A stretch of DNA of 23,282 nt from Sphaeroforma arctica JP610 (lineage: Eukaryota; Opisthokonta; Ichthyosporea; Ichthyophonida), in NCBI RefSeq assembly GCF_001186125.1, contig NW_014040538.1, forward strand, positions 113,435 to 136,716, given 5' to 3'. Under the pieces are notes generated by a model, which was not told the origin of the DNA, made no database searches, and worked only from the letters and a program-made list of their open reading frames with translations. The translations under genes and the position numbers were made by a program. This document shows, piece after piece, positions 10,181 through 20,205 of this stretch. The first letter of the stretch is position 1. Each line of letters opens with the position of its first letter.

Positions 10181-10239
10181 GGTGACGTGTGCATAGTGAA
10201 AATGTGTTTGTACAAATCTCTGTTGCTGTCCATGTGTTT

Positions 10240-10961
10240 GTATATATATATATACATAATAATATGTATGTATATACATATATGTATATATTTTATACAT
10301 ATGAATATGTATGTATTTATGTTCATATGAATGTAAGTCTATATGTATATGTATATATATTATACATAATATATATATATGTATGTATATACATAATATA
10401 TATATATGTATATACATAATATATATATATGTATATACATAATATATATATATGTATATACATAAATATATATGTGTGTGTGTATAATATATACAAACAC
10501 ATACATACACACACATATCCATATCTAGATAAATATATATCTGTATATATACATAGGGACATATGTATAAATGTATACATATAGAATTGAATATGTGTAT
10601 GTATGTATTTATACACGTATGTATTTACATATTTATGTTCGTATGCATATGTATGTATGAATATGTATATTATATATATAGATAAAATATATGTGTGTGT
10701 ATATACATATAAATATATGTATATATATATATGCGCGTGTGTGTGTGTATGTATGTATATAAATATATCTAAATCTCTATATATATATTATATATGTATA
10801 TATATATATATATACATATTTAAAGATATATATATAAGGATATATATATATATATAAATGAAGGTGTGTATGTATGTGCATATTGTGTGTGCTTGTGTAT
10901 GTGTGTAGGTATGTATGCATGCAAGTACGTATGTATGTATGGTTTATATATATATTAACAA
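10240..10961. repeat. TATA/GTAT satellite tract
   Basis: Almost 0.7 kb of alternating TA, GTAT and ATAC runs with CA/TG patches. Both strands give spurious Tyr/Ile/His-rich frames. The tract runs into the assembly gap, so its real length is unknown. Confidence 0.93.
10385..10476. repeat. 23-bp higher-order repeat in the satellite
   Basis: GTATATACATAA recurs at 10385, 10408, 10431 and 10454, exactly 23 bp apart, with (TA)n filling the rest of each unit. An imperfect forerunner lies near 10352. This regularity is sharper than in the surrounding microsatellite. Confidence 0.9.
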
Positions 10962-11120
10962 NNNNNNNNNNNNNNNNNNNNNNNNNNNNNNNNNNNNNNN
11001 NNNNNNNNNNNNNNNNNNNNNNNNNNNNNNNNNNNNNNNNNNNNNNNNNNNNNNNNNNNNNNNNNNNNNNNNNNNNNNNNNNNNNNNNNNNNNNNNNNNN
11101 NNNNNNNNNNNNNNNNNNNN
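10962..11120. other. Assembly gap (159 N)
   Basis: A run of N flanked by TATATATTAACA on the left and a TATG/TG tract on the right. The gap lies inside a low-complexity region. Because it separates the zinc-finger gene from the retroelement block, the linkage and distance between them depend on scaffolding. Confidence 1.
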
Positions 11121-11122
11121 TA

Positions 11123-11159
<37 letters not shown>
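11121..11159. repeat. TG dinucleotide tract
   Basis: TATGTATG followed by about 15 TG units, continuing the low-complexity tract after the gap. Confidence 0.95.
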
Positions 11160-11161
<2 letters not shown>

Positions 11162-12013
11162 CTCATTGGCGACAGATAGAGCGTGGGCTCTTGCTGACCT
11201 AGGTTGCACATATAACCTCAATACGAGGGATGCTTTGCAGCGAATTGGCATTGTGCCGGATGGGCCGTATGTCGGGCCACCGTTAAGTGGGTTGGATAAC
11301 ATGGGTGATCTGAATAATTATCATGTGGTAGGGCATGAGTGCCTGGAAGCCTATCTGTTGGTGAGCCAGGAGCTGGTGGAAGGGCAGCCATACGCAGATA
11401 TCCATGGGGTGTGATGTACTCATCGGGTTTGATCAGTTGCGGCACTCTGAGTGGGCACTTGATGTGAGCAATTAGCAGCATAATTGTGGTCCCGCAGTCG
11501 CTCATCAGGTGGCAGTGGCTCAAGAAGACGACTGTCCCTGTGCCGCTGCGAGTAAAGGCGATACTGGACCTGGGCAGGACTGGCTCCCCAGTAAGGCCGA
11601 GGAAGAAGTTGAAGCTAAGTGGTACAAAGCTTAAGAGGCTTGGGCGTAAGTCGGCGGGTAGGCGGTTGCGATGACTCGCCAAGGACTACGCGTGGAATGA
11701 AAGTGAGGGAGTCGAGACAGACTCGGATGTGAACGACAGCTCAGAAGATATGGTGCAGGAGGCACTGGTGGTTAGGATGCGTTCCCCGAGCCCTGAACGG
11801 GTGAAGGGTAACGAGGTTGTGCGATTAGGTCAGACGGGGCCTGTGTTGCATTTGAAGACCCCTAGCCCTTTGAGGGCAGGGATTGGAACCAATGCCAGAT
11901 CGGTTGCCCATGCAGAGACCGAGAGCGGGATGCGAAAGCAACCGCCCCAGCTGTGTAGAAATACGGCCGCTGGTCGGTCTAACATATCAAGATCAAAAGA
12001 GATAACACATTAG
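11160..12013 (+). pseudogene. Retrotransposon fragment C: damaged retropepsin-like domain and basic/acidic tail
   Basis: The frame starting near 11160 reads ALADLGCTYNL, where retropepsins have D-T/S-G, and then continues for about 70 residues. CDVLIGFDQL, resembling the second conserved retropepsin strand (here D at 11413), is reached only after a one-base shift in the GGGG run at 11406-11409. Spacing between the two motifs fits the family. Here the middle residue of the DTG triad is Leu (GAC CTA GGT, 11196-11204), so proteolytic activity is unlikely. After a TAG at 11476-11478 a second frame (11468-12013, one TGA at 11672) encodes a Lys/Arg-rich stretch, an acidic VETDSDVNDSSED patch and SPSPE/TPSPL repeats. 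It lies upstream of element A's gag on the same strand but matches neither A nor B at the protein level, so it is probably a third element. The left part may be lost in the gap. Confidence 0.45.
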
Positions 12014-12724
12014 TTTTTATCTGTACTTAAAATAATTTAATACAAGTTCTTTTTCTAATATTTCCAAAGTGTTCTAAATTCACTTTGATGGCTCCAATAG
12101 CTTGCGTGTATGCTTGGACCTATTTGAGACGATAGTAGATGTAGGATAGTCAAACTAAATTTTATAATCTCTGAACTACTGCTTACAGATTTTGGTCTTC
12201 CCGCCAATCTTCAAAATACAATGGGTCTTTTTCTTTTTTTAACTTTTCTTCAGATGGAACTTTATATATATTAGCTAATGTATTAACTTAACTTACGTTC
12301 TTATGTCTATCTACAGATTAGACATGTGGTTATGAACACTTAGTACTTCTAGTGAAAATTATTCAACAAAGATCAGCTAGAGGTACGTCCTGTGTGATCG
12401 AGGATGATAAGGCTCTTACCAAGAGGCAGTCCCAATCATTCTTACACAAGCTACCACTGCTAAATCCTATCTGACTTAAACTGTATCTTAGTTTATATAA
12501 CAGTTTAAAACATAGAAATATCCATCGAAGTTTACATCTTTTTCAGTTATTTAGTAGTTACCGTAGTGTACTGCTTCTAGACTGTCTAACAATTGCTTAC
12601 TATCCAGCGACAGGACGGTAAGTATTCTATACTACCTCATAAAGGCTAATACTACCCTAAAGTTAGCTACACGCTAGTTACTATACCTAGACCTTATTAA
12701 TTTTCGTATTCTTGAGCTATTACT
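12014..12724 (+). other. Leader / possible LTR region before element A gag
   Basis: No coding sequence. The region may hold the 5' LTR or leader of element A, but I found no matching copy in 16588-17043 and no primer-binding site that I can defend. A perfect 9-bp inverted repeat (TTAAACTGT at 12476-12484 with ACAGTTTAA at 12500-12508) could form a hairpin. ACG|GTAAGTAT at about 12617 is a strong splice-donor-like sequence. Confidence 0.4.
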
Positions 12725-14694
12725 ATGGCTAAAGGAAATTATAAAAGCAAGGGAGCCACCAGCTCTAAGCCTGCTAAGCCTGTTGAGGTTCCTGAGGTTA
12801 CTGGGGACGCTGGTCTGTCTGGTACTGAGCCTGCCGTTGAAGCTGTAGAGGAAGCTGTTTCTGAGCTTGGTTCTAAAGAAACTCTGAGGATGACTCGTCG
12901 GACCCTAAAGCCTTGGAAGTGGAGGTCGTAACTGCCGCGGAAAGGCTCGCCATCATCCGTGTGCCTCCTAGTAGTGCAGCCCGGGGCCTCAGCTCGCCAT
13001 CTGACCGCAAAACGTCAGATATTGGAAAGGCTATATCTCCTGAACAAATGGAGGAATAGTCTCGAGATCAACGGTATATTACTACTAAAAGTCAGCCCAA
13101 TTCACCTATTATCAAAGATGATGGCATTCCATTTCGCGAAATTTCATTGAATACCTCGCCATGGAATGCCTCGCCACTGAATGTTGGGGCGGAAGACGCA
13201 AATGTTGGGGACGCCATAACTCGACAACGAGTGGCTGGATTTTCTCAATCTCAACGCCATTTGAACCGCAAAGATGAGTTTGTAGAGGAACTATCCGCTG
13301 GGCAGGTTCTGACCCCTCGATCATATCCCACGTGGCCGATATTCTTCCTATATCGAAGAGAAAAAATATTCCGAGCCGGGTTTCAAATCTGGGACCCATT
13401 GGTTTACCAGCCAGCAGGGTTACCAGTGAGTCAGTTAACGCTGGTGAAGTGGGTAAAACCTCAAGATCTAATCTCTATAGCTCGGAAGCTACAATCGATC
13501 ATCCTCTCGACAAACCTAATCCTGTCAGAGGCTATGATCGTATGGAAATAGATGAGGCCTACCGCTTTCATAATATCGATTCTCATTTACAATCCTGGCA
13601 ACCAAGACTTTGGAAATCGCTATACCAGTACCTCATTAGAGAGTACCCACTCGAGCTCCGAAGACGAGGAAGTGAGAACCAGACAACATCGTCTCAGGTT
13701 ATTACGTTCTGGTATGCAAGTCCTTGAGGACCGTCTATTGAATGTCTCTGACCTTGACGATATAAAAGCGGATAGTATTCGCTATCTAATCAATATCAAG
13801 AGAAAAGATATAGACTCTATCTTGGCACTAGCAGCCCGTAGCACTGAGCGTGAGCCTCGTGAACGCTTCGAACCAAGCTTTATAAAGCAGCTAGGTAACG
13901 CGAAGGCTGAGATCGATTTTTCCTCTAATGAGAGTACAGTGGAGACACTGAAAGCCTTTGACCAACAAAAGGAGTCTGCAAGCCTTAAGGATAAGCAGAT
14001 GATGAATGTCTTTATTCATATCTGTGAGTCAGAGGAATGGAAAACTATCTTGATAGCCCATGAGCCCAACTGGAAAGCCTTACCCTGGCGCCAGTTGCGT
14101 GAAAATATACCTAACGCCTTCTTTGAAAATGTACATGAACGTTAATTGAGGTGCTCTAGCTCATATGACACATATGACCACTCGGATGGGAGGACGTACC
14201 TATACTGGCGAATTTTTATTACTTTGTCAGATGATGGAGACTCTGGTGGCTAACTTTTTTAAGAAGGTCAATGATGATATTATCGCCTATGGTGATTTGC
14301 GATCTATGCCTTGTTTTAGGGTTGTAGTTCAAAAGCATATCAACCCATCTACTAGAGTATATAGTACCTCGAGCTTTACCCGCTAAGCGTACCGCAATAA
14401 AGAATAGCACTGCGCGTAATACTAAGAAACCTCGCACTACTGTTGGATGTGGTAAAGGCACTACTTTTACTAAACCAAAGGGTGAAAGGAAGGAAAGAGC
14501 ACCTTGCAAGAAGTGTGGTTACAACCTCACTAAACGTGATGGCATGTGGAATGGTAAACACGACTCTGTTCAGTGTGCACCAGGCAAACCATACTTTGGA
14601 CACAATACGAAGGAGTGTACTACTTGCAAGGGTACTAACGGTTGGCGCAAAGATGATTGCAAGGACATGCCGGACGTCCAAGTTAAGCACTGAC
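12725..14694 (+). pseudogene. gag: Gag-like polyprotein of element A, frameshifted
   Basis: It starts at ATG 12725 with a Lys-rich then Pro/Glu/Val-rich N-terminus. The frame shifts near 12888 into an acidic stretch (SEDDSSDP) with a TAG at 13057-13059, again near 13330, and again near 13590. The long segment 13590-14145 reads as a helical capsid-like domain (for example RLLNVSDLDDIKADSIRYL and SLKDKQMMNVFIHICESEEW). A further frame covers 14165-14360. From about 14364 a last frame carries a basic stretch (PAKRTAIKNSTARNTKKPR) and a Cys/His box, C14505-X2-C-X14-H-X4-C14574, followed by a GHNTKEC half-box and a C-X2-C pair, ending at TGA 14692-14694. A zinc knuckle at the end of Gag is the usual nucleocapsid position. 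The capsid-like segment is assigned by position and composition, not by a specific motif. Confidence 0.6.
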
Positions 14695-14699
14695 AGTTA

Positions 14700-16587
14700 C
14701 ATATGTGTGCACTAAAGCAAGATTATGAGAAAAGTTCAATAAAATCTATACCAAGATGTTCGCCGCAGAACATAACAAACAGGTTTCTGACTAAAGGTCG
14801 TTGTCTCACCTAAAGGTGATGCTTTTCAACTTGACTTATCAAAGCATAATGAGTGGGCCAACCCACCTTGGCAACTAATCGCACAGTTGTTAAAATATGT
14901 TAATATTACTAAATTTACCATTACGTTGTGTTGTTTCTTACGTAGCTCCGACCCATAGATACGTAATTTAATTAATATGATACAAGACGAGCCTAACTAT
15001 GTCGATCGTGAAACCGACACGTTCTTGTATCAGGGATCCTATTCTATTAAGAAGACACCTTGGAAACACACCATCGTTTGTCGCATCGGTACTGCAGGTA
15101 CCACTAAGTAGAATCCCTCAACCGAGTTCTTAGCTAAACTAGAGGAGTCCAAGGAGTTTGCACAAAAGCTCAAGACTCGTACAACCCATGCACCTAACTA
15201 AAATGCAGTCGAGGTAATGCCGATTGAGACAGCATTAGATCGTAAAAACATGGAACTAGCTAAGGCCATGGATCAAAGACTCCTAGCTCTAAGAGTACCT
15301 GAAGCTTGCACTCAACTACTTAAAGCGCTGCTTAAAGAGCAGCCGGGAGTTGCGTAACAACTGAGGAAGATACTTCAACAATCTAATGTTGTTAATTACG
15401 TGTCTCAGGAGTCTACCCCTCCTGATACTGAAGTTGCCCTGTCTAACGGGTCTATGGTTCATCCAGCAAGCGTTACACAGAATCTGACTGACTTAGAAGA
15501 GATCGAGAGTAGAGTTAAAATAATACATAATTTAACTCATCGAGCATATGAGCATCATATAAGATGGCTAATCGAGCAGGGCTTGATCACCCGGCGCTGA
15601 AAACCCCCATAAGTGAAGTATACCGACACTGTACTGAGTGTGAAAAGAACCAGATCAAGCGCTACGGTTGGGCACCCCTAAAAAGGGTGACAGAAGACCA
15701 ACCGATGCGCCGAGTCATAGACGATTTGGTTAAACTCCCGCGATCCAAGCATACTGGCGATGTATATATCTGTCATTTCTTATGTGTGGCTTCGGGCTAT
15801 AACTTGTTTTATGCAATACCGAACTAACGCCCGCAAACAGTGGCAGAGTTATGCTATCACATCTGTAATGACTTCGGTTTCCCCCGAGTACTATGTTTTG
15901 ATAACGGTAATGATTTTTGTACCGACGTAATGGAGTCACTTATACTCGTATCATGCATGACTCATAGGCGTGGTGTTCCTTATAAACCTCAAACGCAGGG
16001 TGCAATTGAGACACGTCATAGAGAACTAAAGAAGCTATTACATACCGCACTAGATGACGTTGAGGATATGTGGCCTTATCATTTGAAATGGGTTCAGACT
16101 CAAATGAATATCTGCATGAATCCTCAAACTGGAACACTTCCGTTTCACTATTTCTTTAGCCGCTATAGTGAATTACAAGCAACGTTTGACAAACCTGCGC
16201 CCGGGAAACACGTTACTCCGTGACTACAAAAGATCGAGCATATGCAGAACGTTGTTTACCCCTGTTTACTCGAGCACAAAAATCGTGTCCTACTGAAAGC
16301 GTATGACCGATGGAATAACACTAAGAACATTGCTCAGTTCAAAGTTGGCAACTATGTTAACATTATAAATCGCATGTTACCGAACTCTCTTTAAGAAAAT
16401 TGGACCTTTTGTTATTTCCTACCATGATGAGAAGAGTGATACTTACGAAGTGAATATCATAGATGGTACTAGCGCAACTAATCTAGGCACTCACCGTATC
16501 CATACCTCCGAACTCTCATTCGCTCGTTCATTTGATTCTGATGTCCCAGTTATGGATATGGACAAAGTACCCTGGACGGACATTTAG
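14700..16587 (+). pseudogene. pol: Tether and integrase of element A, decayed
   Basis: From about 14700 short frames lead to a long frame at 14800-15590 with KGDAFQLDLSKHNEWANPPW and KKTPWKHTIVCRIG. It is interrupted by TAG 14956, TAG 15109, TAA 15199 and TAA 15355. The HHCC module has His codons at 15538 and 15553 and Cys codons at 15630 and 15639, with a frameshift near 15588 between them. Catalytic Asp codons are at 15723 and 15900 and Glu at 16008, which gives exact D-X35-E spacing. A TAA at 15825 and a TGA at 16221 interrupt the core and its C-terminal extension. A shift near 16390 leads to KKIGPFVISYHDEKSD and HRIHTSEL, a GPY/F-type C-terminus, with TAG at 16585-16587. All catalytic residues survive although the frame does not. 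No chromodomain is visible. Confidence 0.75.
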
Positions 16588-16704
16588 GACTGGACCAGAG
16601 GGCTCAACCTACAAATGGAATTTTAAGACCGGACCAGAGGACCGGACCTAAGTAGAATATTTCAGGACCGTGCTCAGAGGGACCGGACCTAATATTAAGA
16701 CAGA
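16588..16704 (+). repeat. 39-bp tandem repeats at the end of element A pol
   Basis: Units beginning GAC(C/T)GGACCAGAGG or a variant start at 16588, 16627 and 16666, spaced exactly 39 bp (13 codons). The third unit is shortened, and a partial GACAGA follows at 16699. They directly abut the TAG at 16585-16587 and stay in the integrase frame. Similar purine-rich repeats near the 3' end of an LTR element could include the polypurine tract, but that is inference. Confidence 0.85.
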
Positions 16705-17043
16705 GAATTTAATATGAAAGATTGATTACTCAAGAGGTGTCGTCATAATTTAGGAAGCAGGAGACGAAAACCATAGATACGGGTATTTTCATAATTACCC
16801 GTTGTTAGTGAAATCTTGTTCCACACAGGAACGTGATAATAAATACAGCAGACGCGCTGATCATAACGGCACTTCTGACTGAGTTCACTTATTTCAGACT
16901 TAACACTTTTATTAAGTGTTACTTGGTTTTGACCACATTTTTAAGTGACCGAACTACTGTTTTTATTATACTACGTTCTGTAAAGGTTAAAGTATCTAAG
17001 AAGCAAATTAGGTTACTTTTATATATATATAAATTTCACAGCG
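16705..17043 (+). other. Spacer between elements A and B with three potential hairpins
   Basis: No gene. Perfect inverted repeats are ACGGGTA/TACCCGT (16779-16785 and 16796-16802, 10-nt loop), GTTCC/GGAAC (16818-16822 and 16828-16832), and TAACACTT/AAGTGTTA (16901-16908 and 16914-16921, 5-nt loop). Any 3' LTR of A and 5' LTR of B would have to fit between 16588 and 17043. Whether this stretch is LTR sequence is not determined. Confidence 0.5.
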
Positions 17044-19291
17044 ATGACGGGACCCGAGACTAGACCGTTGCCTACGGTGGGTAAGCAAGCCTGTGACCAG
17101 CTTCTGAAACGGTTGCTTGGAACGATTCGCCATTTGACCGAGCTATCCGATAAGGTAGATACAGCACGTGCCAAGTAACCTGCTCCCGAAGACGACGAAA
17201 AGGTGGGAATTCATTTGGAATTGACTCATTTGCTTTTGGAGGCCCAGCACTCAATCCGAGCCTTGGGTAGGTTTAGCCGAGCCCCAGCATGGATTGCGGA
17301 TCAGGCAGGACACCTGAATACGTTAATGCATGTGAAGGAGGCAAAGGAAAAGAGTCGCCTCATTTAAGAGCAACTCCGCCAACTCCGACAATTGTCACCG
17401 GCAGATATTGACACTTCTATGCCCCAGGACACGGCCCAGGCGACAGTGAATGATGATTTTTCTGTGACTGAGGCCGAACCAACAGTGCAACAACATTGGG
17501 CTCCTCAATACCCAACACGGGCAGAGTTGCTCCCAACCGACCAGTCACATGACAGCGGGGCAATCAACAGGAAGAAAATAGCCCAGTGAAGCGCAGGATT
17601 GGCCGCACGAAGCCCGTACCTCAGGTGGCTCCTTACGAGAATGTCCATGTTGCGCGCAGAGAGCGGTTGCTGAAGAACGCTCAAAATCGAGCTCAGACGA
17701 TTCCGATTCCTGATGAGATGCCGGCTGATGGTCCGGATTGGTATCAGGAATCGACAACTTTGGTGAAACACCTGGTAGAATTTATTTTTGGACCCAGTAG
17801 ACTTACATTTGGACATGGCCACCCCTCAAAATTGTCATCGACGGCGAAGCGGTTCTTTGAGGTACTTTGCAGAGTGATGAAATCTCCACGCCAACAGCCT
17901 ACTCACGGCCAAGCGGCAGCGAATTTATTCAGGGACAGATTACAACAGCATTGTCGTCCGCAATCTCCAAAAGAAAGGAAGGAGAACTGCCAGGATAATG
18001 CAAATGTACCTATCGATACGCTTACATACCGTAAGCACTTTCCTGTTCACCACGATTGCTACTTAGAAGACCCGCAGGATGTGAAACGATGTAAAATATC
18101 ACCGCCTACGGAGGCGTGCATTACAGAATCTACCGCGACAGAGATGAAAACGCAGGTATTCCTTCTCACCCAACGTATGATGCAAGCAGAAGCTGAAGGA
18201 CGCACTGAGGACATTCGCTCGTTGTAGGGCTTAATTCGCACATCTAACGAAACGCTGAAGACTTTCTCAATAACGGTAGATAAACGGACACCCAAGGAAT
18301 GGCCACCTAATCCACAGGGTAGTTAAGATACAGTTGCATGCGCTTATTCTGGAATGGCTTAAGAATGCGAATTTTCACAAATTAAACCCGATTCATATGC
18401 AGAGGGGCCTACAAAGGGTACTACAGAAAGAAGGAGCACCCAAGGCGCCTTTGGATTATATTATGGAGAACGACCAAAAATTGCAGCCCATGTCGTTTTT
18501 GAACGCCACTGCTTATATTGTACGCACACACGAACAAGATCTGGAGGATAACGCATACAGAAATGTATTGGCTTGCATGAAGCTAAACCCTTCGGTGCCA
18601 CTAGAGACGCATCTTCGGGATTTTGAACGCAAAGTAGATTTTATGGAGATGCGACAGTATGAGAATCCACTACAAGTATACCGCAACCATGGTATGCTCA
18701 ACCTAATCCATCAAGTGCATATTACCGTGATACTCTTCGTATGCACCCTAATTGGCGAGAATATTCCGCGGCACAAATGCGTGATGCATTTCGGGTGAGT
18801 ATTGATAAGGCGGAAGAACACCGTCGGGCAAACCTTTCCCGACCACATCAAATCCCCGGGGGTTCACGTTCATGCACACGAACGCGTGTGGCACACGAGC
18901 TAATCCGCATGCGCCGCCAGCATCGAACCCTAGGGCTCGATGTCGGTCATGTGAGCAGAATCTCCCTCCTGGCCCAGCACACGCACCACGTTGCCCTAAG
19001 TTACTGCGAGCACCGACAGCAACGAATAAGGGCAGCCATACTCAACGTGGGGGTGCGCCACCACACCGCACATCGGCTGGGGGAACATCCACGCGCACAC
19101 AACAGGCGTCGGGTAATAACTTCCGTCCTCGAGTTGATCTCGTGGATGGGGATGATCAGATGCCTGATCCGACGCCAGATGAGGTAAGAGAGAGTGAGGT
19201 GATGCATATTCATGATTTGGTCGACGAGTCGTATGTCGACAGTGAAGATGAGTTGATGGAGACCGAGCAAGGGCCAGCTGATTGGGAATAG
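17044..19291 (+). pseudogene. gag: Gag-like polyprotein of element B, frameshifted
   Basis: It starts at ATG 17044 (MTGPETRPLPTVGKQ). The first frame is interrupted by TAA at 17176 and TAA at 17365 and shifts near 17560. The next segment to about 18318 includes a basic start (SPVKRRIGRTKPVP) and one TAG at 18225. A further shift leads to LHALILEWLKNANFHKLNP, a typical capsid-like helical stretch, then another near 18718 to YYRDTLRMHPNWREYSAAQM. After a shift near 18860 comes a Cys/His box, C18941-X2-C18950-X9-H18980-X3-C18992, followed by a Thr/Gly/Arg-rich linker and an acidic tail (DLVDESYVDSEDELMETEQG), ending at TAG 19289-19291. The protease frame follows in register, so Gag and Pol were probably fused in one frame or separated by readthrough. 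Confidence 0.65.
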
Positions 19292-19309
19292 GAGTCGAGC
19301 TCAAATTGA

Positions 19310-20205
19310 GATGTTGGGGTGTCTGAATCAAACGTGTGCGTGACGTTTGGTCGAACGGCAACACGAATATTTGCAGTAAAAGATAAATTGTTACCTACTT
19401 ACAACCGTGTATAGGTTACGTTACAAGTCAACGGACATGCGATGCGCACTCTCATTGATACGGGGGCGAACCGCTTCGTTATTACTCAGACATCCGCAGC
19501 AAAGGCGCACCTGTCTATTACACCATCAACTAAGGACAGTTACATATACTTGGCGGATAAAGCTTTTTGCACTCCGCGCCTTGGCAAGGCACACGCCACG
19601 ACGGTTCAATATGGTACAAAGTCTGCTACAGGTTGTACGTTTGAACTTATCAATTTACCCGATAATAGTGATGTAATTCTGGGAATGAATATTATGGGCA
19701 AATTGGGCTTAGGTCCTACTGAATTATCAACTCCGTTTCCAGAAATCAATCGTAATGTTATGGATGAGCTACTCGAACCGATCGACATCCGCATGGCACC
19801 AGATTTGTCCGAACCTGAGGATATACGGCAACGACTACGCCAGTACTTAGATGCCAACACGACCATTTTGGATGTGGCTCAATGTACTCTACCAGGCAGC
19901 GAAGTATCCCTCCCCATACCTCGCGATAAACTTTTGGGGCTTCGACGACAAACACGGAACTTAGTGTCAGACAAGTACAAACCACACGTCACGCAACAGG
20001 TACATAAATAGGAACATGAATTGGTGACCAACCGTCGTACGTCGGCGTCAGTGGTCAACCTGTCTTTACTAGCAGTACCATCATTTATACCATCGGGGGA
20101 ACTCATCAAGGTTCGGGTGTGTTTGGATTTGCGACAGATCAACGCCCATATCCGGACGACCAGTTTGCGTTACCGAAGGTCAATGATATTATTAGTACTT
20201 AAGAG
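19310..20205 (+). pseudogene. pol: Retropepsin and start of reverse transcriptase, element B
   Basis: In the same frame as the end of gag, VTLQVNGHAMRTLIDTG places the catalytic Asp-Thr-Gly at 19457-19465. DVILGMNIMGKLGLG follows at the expected spacing, so the protease motifs themselves look intact. A TAG at 19412-19414 lies just upstream and another at 20009-20011 just before RT. The RT N-terminal motif VCLDLRQINAHI lies near 20120-20155. A one-base shift at about 20155 then leads to DQFALPKVNDIIS in another frame. Confidence 0.8.

Larger units (their letters stand above)
12725..16587 (+). mobile_element. Element A: gag-tether-integrase retrotransposon remnant lacking PR/RT/RNase H
   Basis: The coding remnants run in the order gag with a Cys/His box, tether, HHCC zinc-binding region, DD35E core and GPF-type C-terminus. 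This is the Ty3-like layout, except that protease, reverse transcriptase and RNase H are missing between gag and tether. It is broken by multiple frameshifts and several in-frame stops. Its tether (KGDAFQLDLSKHNEWANPPW) aligns with that of element B (DGGAFKVDWSKYNTWMNP), so the two families are related. LTRs were not identified, and the limits given are those of coding remnants. Confidence 0.75.

Noticed and set aside
10166-10857. Several 76-118-codon frames on both strands in the TATA/GTAT tract
   Set aside because: Low-complexity Tyr/Ile/Val/His peptides from a satellite, with equal openness on both strands.
12014-17043. An LTR pair flanking element A
   Set aside because: Reading 12014-12724 against 16588-17043 by eye showed no convincing shared block, and no TG...CA ends or primer-binding site could be defended.
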